From Elusimicrobiota bacterium (GTDB lineage Bacteria; Elusimicrobiota; Elusimicrobia; UBA1565; UBA9628), in assembly GCA_016212855.1 (NCBI GenBank), contig JACRDP010000019.1, positions 62,001 through 126,000 of the forward strand: a DNA stretch of 64,000 bases. Direction: 5' to 3'. The translations under genes were made by a program, and so were the position numbers. Below the pieces are notes generated by a model, which was not told the DNA's origin, ran no database searches, and saw only the letters and a list, made by a program, of their open reading frames with translations. Of this stretch, positions 33,724 to 42,037 are shown piece by piece. The stretch's first letter is position 1. Each line of letters begins with the position of its first letter.

Positions 33724-34131
33724 TCAGCGGAACAGCTTGCGCGCGTTGGCCATCTCCATCGGCTTCATCTCCTTATCGTCCGGCGCGCGCTTGCTCAGCC
33801 AGTTCGTCTTGGACGTGAACAGCGCCGCGTACTGCGCCTCATTCGGGTTCACCTCGAGCTGGACGATGCCCAACGTCTTGTCGACGGCGAGCACGCGCAC
33901 GTTCTGCAGGATCGTGGCGGTCACTTCCTCCTTGGATTCATCGCCTTTCTTGCCGAGCAAGGCCTCGAAGGTCGTCATCAGGTCGACGCGGTCTCCGGCC
34001 TCGAGCCAGCGCAGCTGATGGTCGGGGAAGGGCAGGCTGAGCGCCCGGTAACCGGAGGCCAGCGCGACGGGCTTGTCGGCGAGCGCGAGCGAGGGTGCGG
34101 CGAGCAGGACGGCGAGCAGCAGGTATTTCAT
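33724..34131 (-). CDS. Exported RcpC/CpaB-like domain protein
   Basis: 135 residues with a signal peptide (1-18, ending LALA). The mature part matches the C-terminal region of RcpC/CpaB Flp-pilus assembly proteins: LRWLEAGDRVDLMTTFEAL, then TATILQNVRVLAVDKTLGIVQLEVNPNEAQYAAL. No other Flp pilus genes are near, and the N-terminal SAF portion is shortened, so this looks like an orphan periplasmic domain of unknown use. GGAGG lies just before the ATG. It stands between the CYTH gene and ppk1, both of which it may merely separate. Confidence 0.6.
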   Translation of the reverse strand: MKYLLLAVLLAAPSLALADKPVALASGYRALSLPFPDHQLRWLEAGDRVDLMTTFEALLGKKGDESKEEVTATILQNVRVLAVDKTLGIVQLEVNPNEAQYAALFTSKTNWLSKRAPDDKEMKPMEMANARKLFR

Positions 34132-34190
34132 GGGGCCTCCAGGGGTCGCCCCAGTGTCGCCGGATCGCGTTGCGGGCGCGTTTCGGGGAG

Positions 34191-36335
34191 TTAAATTTTC
34201 GGTAAAGCCGGGACCAGAGCGGGCGCCTTGGTCCGGTTCTCGAGGGCGGTGTCGCGGTAGTCCGAGCGCGCCAAGGCCTCGAAGAAGGTCTGCGAGCGGA
34301 CGAGCGACGCGCCGGGACCCGGCGTCACGCGCGCGTAAGAGCCGTCGGCCTTGAGCTGCCAGGCTTTCTGATTGTCGGAGAGCCCCTTGCCGAGAATCGT
34401 GTCGCGGATGTATTTCTTGAGCTGGGCGTCCTTGACCGGAAAGGCGACTTCGTAGCGCGAGTAGAAGTTGCGCGGCATCCAGTCCGCGCTCGACAGGTAC
34501 ATCTTGCGCGCGCCGCCGGCCCGGAAATAGTAGATGCGGCTGTGCTCGAGGAAGCGGTCCACGACGCTGACCACGCGGATGTTCTCCGACATGCCCGCGA
34601 TGCCGGGGCGCAGGCAGCAGATGCCGCGTACGAGCAGGTCGATCTTGACGCCCGCGTTCGACGCCTCGTACAGCGCCTCGACGATTTCCGGATCCTGAAG
34701 CGAGTTCATCTTGGCCACGATGTGGCCCTTGCCGGTCTCCTTGAAGAACTTCGTCTCCTCGCGGATGAGCCGGAGCATCTCGTCGTGCAGGTTCACCGGG
34801 GCGACGAGCAGCTCCTTGAGTCCCTCCGGGCGCTTGCCCTTGGCCAGCGCCTCGAAATACGCGAGCGCTTCGCGGCCGAGAGACTCATCGCTGGTGAGCA
34901 GGCCGAGGTCGGTGTACTGGCGCGCGGTCACGGGATGATAGTTGCCCGTGCCGAGATGGGTGTAGGCGCGCTCGACGCCGTCCTCCTCGCGCACGATCGA
35001 GGTGACCTTCGAGTGAACCTTGTAGCGTCCGAGGTGGGGGACGACCTTCACTCCGGCCTTGCGCAGTTCGTCGGCCCAGCGCAGGTTGTTCAATTCGTCG
35101 AAGCGCGCCTTGATCTCGATGTAGGCGGTGACCTTCTTGCCGGCCTTCGCGGCGGCGATCAGCGCGGCCATGATGGGCGAGTCGAGGCTGGTGCGGTACA
35201 AGGTGTGGTAGATTCGCCTGACGCCCGCGTCGAGCGCGGCCGCCTCGAGGAACTTCACGACGATGTCGAAGGAGTCGTACGGGTGATGGAGCAAAATGTC
35301 CTTGCGCCGCACGATCTCGAACGTCGAGGCGGGCTTGCGGAACGGAGCCGGCACCTGCGGCTCGATCGGAGGATAGCGCAGGCCGGGCTTCGGGGGTTCC
35401 AAGCGGGCCAGCGTTCGTAAGTCCAGCGGCAGGTCGAAGCGGTACAGGGCCGAGGAGTCGAGCCCGAGCGCTGTCGCCAGGAACAGCGCGCCCTCGGAAT
35501 AGGCGGGGGAGTCCACCTCGAGGCGGACGACCTTGGCGCGCACGCGGCGCTGAACGGCCTCGAGGATCTGGTCCTCCATGCTCTCTTCGGCGTCCGGGCG
35601 CCAGCGCAGGTCGGCGTCGCGAATGATTTTAAACGGGAAGGTCTCGATCACTTCTTTATCCGGGAAGAGATCCTCGGCGCGATCGGCGATCCAGCGCTCG
35701 ATCAGCGCGTGACGCTTGACGCCGTCCTTCGTCGGCAGCGAAACCATGCGGCCCTCGCGGTCGACGATGGTGATCACGGCGTACTCCCGGGGAAAGCGCA
35801 CGAACACGTGCAGGCGCTCGCTGGCGAGCGCGGTCGGCGGCTCGGGATAGCGGCGCACCATGACCTTGAGCACGGGCAGGCGCTCTTGAATTTCCGCGTC
35901 GGGCGCCTTCTCGTCCAGGAATTCCGAAAGAATCTCAACGCCTTCGGCCCGCATGGCGTTGAGGATGTCGCGCAGGATTTCGGCTTGACGGGACTTCTGC
36001 CGCAGGGCGTGCTCGCGGATCTGCGCGAGGACCTGGCGGGCCGTCATGCCGTCCAAAAAGCGATGGCTGGCCGAGCGCCGGGCGATCTTGCCGATTTCGG
36101 CGACGCGGGTCATGAAGAACTCGTCGAGGTTCGAGCTGACGATGGTGGCGAAGCGCAGGCGCTCGAAGGCGGGTACGGTCGCGTCCGCCGCCTCGGAGAG
36201 CACGCGGTCGTTGAAGGCGAGCCAGGACAGATCGCGGTTGAAGAAGCGCTCGGCGGCCTTGAGGCCAACCGCCTGGGGGGCGGAGACGGCCGGGGCCGCG
36301 TCGACGCGCAACGGAACGATTTTAGACCGGGCCAT
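34191..36335 (-). CDS. ppk: Polyphosphate kinase 1
   Basis: 714 residues. Ppk1 reversibly transfers the ATP gamma phosphate onto polyphosphate. Diagnostic segments: FFNRDLSWLAFNDRVLSE, DILLHHPYDSFDIVVKFLEA, IEIKARFDELNNLRWADELR, and THLGTGNYHPVTARQYTDLG, in which H467 is the autophosphorylated His position. The length fits the family (about 690-720). ATG at 36335 follows TATCAT (minus strand 36347-36342) by 6 nt with no SD. A Pho-box-like site (36380-36395) lies 32 nt beyond that box, in line with PhoB control of polyP synthesis. Confidence 0.95.
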   Translation of the reverse strand: MARSKIVPLRVDAAPAVSAPQAVGLKAAERFFNRDLSWLAFNDRVLSEAADATVPAFERLRFATIVSSNLDEFFMTRVAEIGKIARRSASHRFLDGMTARQVLAQIREHALRQKSRQAEILRDILNAMRAEGVEILSEFLDEKAPDAEIQERLPVLKVMVRRYPEPPTALASERLHVFVRFPREYAVITIVDREGRMVSLPTKDGVKRHALIERWIADRAEDLFPDKEVIETFPFKIIRDADLRWRPDAEESMEDQILEAVQRRVRAKVVRLEVDSPAYSEGALFLATALGLDSSALYRFDLPLDLRTLARLEPPKPGLRYPPIEPQVPAPFRKPASTFEIVRRKDILLHHPYDSFDIVVKFLEAAALDAGVRRIYHTLYRTSLDSPIMAALIAAAKAGKKVTAYIEIKARFDELNNLRWADELRKAGVKVVPHLGRYKVHSKVTSIVREEDGVERAYTHLGTGNYHPVTARQYTDLGLLTSDESLGREALAYFEALAKGKRPEGLKELLVAPVNLHDEMLRLIREETKFFKETGKGHIVAKMNSLQDPEIVEALYEASNAGVKIDLLVRGICCLRPGIAGMSENIRVVSVVDRFLEHSRIYYFRAGGARKMYLSSADWMPRNFYSRYEVAFPVKDAQLKKYIRDTILGKGLSDNQKAWQLKADGSYARVTPGPGASLVRSQTFFEALARSDYRDTALENRTKAPALVPALPKI

Positions 36336-36379
36336 GACGGTATGATAGCTCTTTGGACTTGGACCCGTCTCCCGGGCGC

Positions 36380-36395
36380 GTCACGGACGCGTGAC
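36380..36395 (-). promoter_or_regulatory. Pho-box-like site between ppk and recQ
   Basis: Minus strand GTCACGCGTCCGTGAC: GTCAC, then GTGAC in place of GTCAC, 11 bp apart. The site is more palindromic than the other three. It is 32 nt upstream of the ppk -10 box and 22 nt before the recQ TACAAT. Confidence 0.55.
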
Positions 36396-36429
36396 GAACT
36401 TTTCGGCCGCAAATTCGTACAATAGTTCG

Positions 36430-37947
<1,518 letters not shown>

Positions 37948-37980
37948 GTTACTATTGATAATCACTCGTCCCGGGACGGG

Positions 37981-38006
37981 TAAAAATCTATTTAGATAGA
38001 TTTTTA
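37981..38006. terminator. AT-rich bidirectional terminator-like hairpin
   Basis: TAAAAATCTAT and ATAGATTTTTA form a perfect 11-bp stem with loop TTAG, 34 bp after the recQ stop and 20 bp before the end of the convergent enoyl-CoA hydratase gene. The A/T-rich arms would present a U-tract on either strand. A 12-bp palindrome CGTCCCGGGACG (37967-37978) directly precedes it. Confidence 0.65.
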
Positions 38007-38025
38007 GTGTTTCCGGGAGCAGTTC

Positions 38026-38796
38026 TCAGCCGAATTTCGGCGCGCGCCGCTCGCGAATCGCCGCGATGCCTTCGGCGATATCTTTAGCTTTAAACGTCCG
38101 CGCCTGACCCTTCGCCTCATGGGTGAGGAAGGGGGAGAGGTTCTCACCGATGCGCGTCTCGGTCTTCAACAATCGAAGGCTCTCGGCCGAGCCCGAGGCG
38201 ACGCGTCCCGCAAGTTCCGCGCAGACTGCGTCGAGCTCGGCCGCCGTCGCGGCGTGAGCGCAGGCGCCGCCCCATGAATGCAAATCCCGGCCGGCGAACA
38301 GCCGGCCGGTAAAAAGAAGCTCGCGAGCGCGGGCGTCGCCGACGGCAGCCCGCGCCAACGGCCAAGCGGCCATGCCGGGATTGATCCCGAGCCGCACGAA
38401 GTTGAAGCCGAGCTTCGCGTCCTCGACGACGACGCGCAAGTCGCACGCCAATGCCAGGCACAGGCCCGCGCCCACGGCGGTGCCGTGAACCTTCGCGATC
38501 GTGACCTGGGGCAAGAACCGGATCGACAGGAAGTCGCCGTAAAAGCGCTTCATGATCGGGGCCAAGGACGCCTTGGGCCGCGCCATGTTCTTCTCGATGA
38601 AGGCCAGGTCGCCGCCGGCCGAGAAGGCGGCGCCCGCGGCCTCGAGCACGACGACGCGGGATTTTTCCTTCGCGGCTCGCTTCACCGCGGCGGCGAAGTC
38701 CTTCGCCATGGCCTCGGACATCGCGTTGAGCGCCTGCGGGCGCTCGAGGCGCAGGGTCGTGATGGAGCGTTCGGTGCGCAGGCTGACCAAGCTCAT
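38026..38796 (-). CDS. Enoyl-CoA hydratase/isomerase family protein
   Basis: 256 residues, standard crotonase length. AGAAFSAGGDLAFI is the oxyanion-hole loop, and KVHGTAVGAGLCLALACDLR the second Gly-rich helix. FNFVRLGINPGMAAWPL occupies the catalytic loop; the usual catalytic Glu before LG is replaced (Asn/Phe), so the reaction could differ from hydration (isomerase, decarboxylase or hydrolase). It is probably cytoplasmic. TATAAT on the minus strand (38808-38803) lies 6 nt before the ATG. It is divergent from the GT9 gene at 38829. Confidence 0.82.
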   Translation of the reverse strand: MSLVSLRTERSITTLRLERPQALNAMSEAMAKDFAAAVKRAAKEKSRVVVLEAAGAAFSAGGDLAFIEKNMARPKASLAPIMKRFYGDFLSIRFLPQVTIAKVHGTAVGAGLCLALACDLRVVVEDAKLGFNFVRLGINPGMAAWPLARAAVGDARARELLFTGRLFAGRDLHSWGGACAHAATAAELDAVCAELAGRVASGSAESLRLLKTETRIGENLSPFLTHEAKGQARTFKAKDIAEGIAAIRERRAPKFG

Positions 38797-38802
38797 GCCG
38801 CG

Positions 38803-38822
38803 ATTATACTAACTGCTAGAAT
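38803..38822. promoter_or_regulatory. Divergent ECH / GT9 AT boxes
   Basis: TATAAT (minus strand 38808-38803), 6 nt from the ATG at 38796, and TAGAAT (38817-38822), 6 nt from the GTG at 38829. Both gaps are exactly 6 nt and neither gene has an SD, so both transcripts would be leaderless. Confidence 0.5.
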
Positions 38823-38828
38823 GACCCG

Positions 38829-39884
38829 GTGAGCCTCAAGGATCTGGGTAAACGCCTCGAACGCGAGGGCAAAGCGCTTCTGCGCGGCACCTTGCTGCGC
38901 GTGCTGCCCAGGCCGCGCCCTCCGGAGGGGCCGCTCGATCCGGCGACGGTGCGGCGAGTCCTCGCCGTGCGCCACGACGCGCGGCTGGGGAACCTGCTCC
39001 TGCTGACTCCGTCGTTGCGCCTGCTCAAGATCGCGTTTCCGCACGCGCGCGTGGACGTTCTCCTCGCCGACCGCTACGGAGACGCGCTGGCGCACAATCC
39101 GAACGTCGATGAAATCCTCACCGCCGCCGCGCTCCCCGGGCTGAGGCTGCGCCGCTACGACGTCGCCCTCGACTTCTCGCCCCAGCACGCGTTTTCGCTG
39201 TCGAGCGCCGTTTGGACGGCGTTGTCCGGCGCGAAGCGTCGCGTCGGCTTCGACCGCGGCGACGCCGCCAAGTTCCTCAACGATCTCGTCCCTGTTCCCG
39301 CCGCCCAGTCCCACGAGACGGCCAATCTCGCCGCCTTGGTACGGCACGTCGCGCCATGGGCCGCGTGGAAGGACGACGCCTCCCTGCGCACCGAGTGGCA
39401 TTTCGCGCGGGGGGAGAAAGAAGAGGGCGGCCAGGTTTGGAGAAGCTGGGACCTCGATCGGGAGAGCGTCGCGCTGTTTCTCGGCGCGCGCGCGGAGAAG
39501 CGCCTCGATCCGTCCTGGTTCTTCGCGCTCGGCGAGCGCCTCGTCCGCGCCGGACGCAAGGTCGTGTTGACGGGAGGCCCCGCGGAGCGCAAGCTGCTCG
39601 AGGGCCGAAAGATCCCCGCGGGCGTGTCCGTCGCGCCGGAGCTGGGCTTGCGGCCGTTCGCGGCGGCGATCTCTCACGCGCGCGCGGTGCTCACCGCCGA
39701 CACCGGCCCGATGCATCTCGCGGTCGCGCTCGGCGTTCCCACGGTCCAACTGTTCAGCCACACCGAGCCCTGGCGCTTCGGCTACGAGCGCGACGGGCAC
39801 CTGATCCTGGAAACGCCCGGCCGGCATCCCACGGTGGACGAGGCGGAGGGCGCGCTGAACGTCCTGCTCGCTAGAAAGGGCTGA
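38829..39884 (+). CDS. Glycosyltransferase family 9 (heptosyltransferase-like)
   Basis: 351 residues. Two Rossmann-like domains: RRVLAVRHDARLGNLLLLTP marks the N-terminal half, and VVLTGGPAERKLLEG plus LTADTGPMHLAVALGVPTVQ the donor-binding half typical of GT9/LPS heptosyltransferases. The heptosyltransferase DHxxR-type signature is not clear, so the donor may be another sugar. It is probably used for LPS core or another surface glycan, alongside the second GT9 gene next to it. GTG at 38829 is favoured because TAGAAT lies 6 nt ahead. It converges with the second GT9, overlapping by 14 nt. Confidence 0.85.
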   Translation: MSLKDLGKRLEREGKALLRGTLLRVLPRPRPPEGPLDPATVRRVLAVRHDARLGNLLLLTPSLRLLKIAFPHARVDVLLADRYGDALAHNPNVDEILTAAALPGLRLRRYDVALDFSPQHAFSLSSAVWTALSGAKRRVGFDRGDAAKFLNDLVPVPAAQSHETANLAALVRHVAPWAAWKDDASLRTEWHFARGEKEEGGQVWRSWDLDRESVALFLGARAEKRLDPSWFFALGERLVRAGRKVVLTGGPAERKLLEGRKIPAGVSVAPELGLRPFAAAISHARAVLTADTGPMHLAVALGVPTVQLFSHTEPWRFGYERDGHLILETPGRHPTVDEAEGALNVLLARKG

Positions 39885-40851
39885 GGCGCCGGATGTGCTC
39901 GACGAGCGCCGTGTGCGCCTCGTCGACCGTCGTTTCGCGGCAGGACTCCCACTCGGGGCACACCGTCCCGCCGTGGCGTGCGCCGCGCGGGCGCCAGACG
40001 GCCTGGGTATAGCCCGCGTAGAAACCGAAGGTCGGCACGCCGAGGGCGGCGGCGAGATGCGTCGTGCCGGTGATGTTGCAGATGAAGAGGTTCATGCGCT
40101 TGAGCATCGCCCCGCTCACGCCCAGGCGGGCGGAGGGGAGGATCGCAACGGGGCGCTTGAGCGTCTTCACGATCGCCGCGACCTTGTCGCGCTCGCCGGG
40201 GCCGCCCATGAAGAAGAGTTTGACGCGCGCGTCGTCGAGCAGGCGGTCGGCGAGGGCGGCGAACTTCTCCTCCGGCCAGCGGAAGGAGTAGCGGTCGAAG
40301 TTGCCGGGATGGATCACGACGCGGAACGCGCCGCCCCCGGACTTCGGCATCGCGGCGAGAAGCCGGTCTCCCTCATCCAAGTCGTCTATTGGGAGACGAA
40401 GTTCCGGGTCTTGATCAAACGGCGCGTCGAGCGCCGCGGCCAGGCGGCCGTAGCGGTCCCACATGTGCTCCTTCTCGCCCGGCGCCGCGATCGTTTCGGT
40501 GAAGGCGCCGGCGCCGCGCTCTTTCAGAAACGCGAGCTTGCGGGGAGCGCGAACCGCGCGCGTGATCAGAGTCGACGTCTTGGAGAACGACGAGTTCAGG
40601 TCGACCAGCAGGTCGCAGGGCTCGGAGAGGAGCTTCCAGGCCAAGCTCAGATGAGAATCCAGGCGAGCCGGCTTGTCCAAGATCGCCCATTCGTCGATGA
40701 AGGGAATCAGCGGCAGGACCTGGACCGAGCGCCAGCCGACGATCAGGCGGATGCGCGCCTTGGGCCAGCGGCGGCGGACCGCGCGCAGAAAGGAGGTCGC
40801 GACGATCACGTCTCCGACTCGTCCGATGTAAAGGGCGGTGATCCGCTCCAC
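39871..40851 (-). CDS. Glycosyltransferase family 9 (heptosyltransferase-like)
   Basis: 326 residues beginning VERITALYIGRVGDVIVATS, the standard GT9 opening. The acceptor-side half has ARIRLIVGWRSVQVLPLIPFI, and the donor-side half PGNFDRYSFRWPEEKFAALADRL and ICNITGTTHLAAALGVPTFG (Thr-Gly-Thr instead of the usual DTG or DSG). GTG at 40851 is chosen over upstream codons because TATAAT on the minus strand (40863-40858) lies 6 nt ahead and conservation starts there. Two GT9 genes lying tail to tail may have arisen by inverted duplication or act on the same glycan. The sugar is not known. Confidence 0.84.
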   Translation of the reverse strand: MERITALYIGRVGDVIVATSFLRAVRRRWPKARIRLIVGWRSVQVLPLIPFIDEWAILDKPARLDSHLSLAWKLLSEPCDLLVDLNSSFSKTSTLITRAVRAPRKLAFLKERGAGAFTETIAAPGEKEHMWDRYGRLAAALDAPFDQDPELRLPIDDLDEGDRLLAAMPKSGGGAFRVVIHPGNFDRYSFRWPEEKFAALADRLLDDARVKLFFMGGPGERDKVAAIVKTLKRPVAILPSARLGVSGAMLKRMNLFICNITGTTHLAAALGVPTFGFYAGYTQAVWRPRGARHGGTVCPEWESCRETTVDEAHTALVEHIRRLSPF

Positions 40852-40939
40852 GACGAGATTATAGCTTTCCGCGCCCCCTTGTGCCCGGGCCGGAACGGGA
40901 CTATACTGAAGGAACGGCGCCCCTCCCGTCGAAGAAACT

Positions 40940-42037
40940 ATGGTCAAACAGGGGCGCCTGCGTTCTCTGGACGTGTTCCGCGGCCTGACGGTCGCCGCGA
41001 TGGTGCTCGTCAATTCACCGGGAAGCGAGGCCGTCTATGCACCGTTGCGCCACGCCCTCTGGAGCGGGCTGACCCCGACCGACCTGATCTTCCCGGCCTT
41101 TCTCGTCATCATGGGCGCGGCGGCCGCCTTCGCCCGCGCCGACCAGGCCCGCGCCCTGCGACGCGCCGCGCTGCTCTTCGGCCTCGGCCTGCTCATCAAT
41201 CTCGTGATTTACCCGGCGGCCGACGGCCTGCGCTATCCCGGCGTGCTTCAGCGCATCGCGCTGTGCTACATCGGCGTCGAGACTTTGATCTGGCTGAAGC
41301 TCGAGGCCGTCGCGCTTCCGGCCGCCGGGGTCCTGCTCGCCGGTTACGCGCTTCTCCTCGGCCTCGCCCCGCTGACGCCGCAGGCCAACGTCGCCTACCG
41401 CCTCGACCGCTTTTTCTTCGACGGGCATCTGCTCGAGGATTGGGGGGATCCGGAAGGGCTGCTCTCGACGTTGGGCGCGCTGGCGACGGCCCTGATCGGC
41501 TTCGAGGCCGGGCGGAGGCTGCGCCGCGAGGGCGCGCGCGCGGCGGCCTCGCTCGGCGCCGGCGGACTGGCGCTGGCCGCGGCGGGAGCGGCGTGGAGCC
41601 TCACGCTGCCCCTCAACAAGCACGTCTGGACGCCGTCCTACGCGCTGTTCGCCGGCGGGGCATCCGTGGCGGGGCTCGCCCTTTGCCTGCGGCTGGTCGA
41701 GGGCAAGGCGGCGAAGTGGGCGGCGCCGTTCGAAGCCTTGGGACGGCACGCCCTGGTGGCGTACGTTCTGGCGGGCTTCGCCTACGACCTGACCGAGTAT
41801 CTCGGGATCAAGGAGCCTCTGACCGCGCGACTGTTCGGCTCCTGGCTGGCTCCCGAGACCGCGTCGTTGGCCTACGCGCTGGCGTTCACGGCCGCGGCGC
41901 TCGCGCTCGCGAGCGCTACTCGTAGCGCAGAGCCTCGATCGGCGAAAGCAACGAGGCCTTTCGCGCCGGCCAGAAGCCGAAGACGATCCCCGTCCCGGCC
42001 GAGAACACGAAGGCGAGCAGCACCGACTGCGGCGTGA
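40940..42037 (+). CDS. Acyltransferase-like multi-pass membrane protein (DUF1624/NagX type)
   Basis: 365 residues. The start LRSLDVFRGLTVAAMVLVNSPG and the motif LTPTDLIFPAFLVIMGAAAAFA place it among NagX / heparan-alpha-glucosaminide N-acetyltransferase-like proteins, which acetylate sugars at the membrane using acetyl-CoA. About eight to ten helices are visible, to residue 325. The last 40 residues (from ASATRSAEPRSAK) are Arg/Pro/Ala-rich and come from sequence that is antisense to the macB gene; a 3' frameshift or a misread stop is possible. TATACT (40902-40907) lies 32 nt upstream; no strong SD. Confidence 0.7.
   Translation: MVKQGRLRSLDVFRGLTVAAMVLVNSPGSEAVYAPLRHALWSGLTPTDLIFPAFLVIMGAAAAFARADQARALRRAALLFGLGLLINLVIYPAADGLRYPGVLQRIALCYIGVETLIWLKLEAVALPAAGVLLAGYALLLGLAPLTPQANVAYRLDRFFFDGHLLEDWGDPEGLLSTLGALATALIGFEAGRRLRREGARAAASLGAGGLALAAAGAAWSLTLPLNKHVWTPSYALFAGGASVAGLALCLRLVEGKAAKWAAPFEALGRHALVAYVLAGFAYDLTEYLGIKEPLTARLFGSWLAPETASLAYALAFTAAALALASATRSAEPRSAKATRPFAPARSRRRSPSRPRTRRRAAPTAA

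Noticed and set aside
39895-41925. 676-codon plus frame across the second GT9 and the acyltransferase
   Set aside because: It runs antisense to GT9 and out of frame with the acyltransferase, both of which have motifs.
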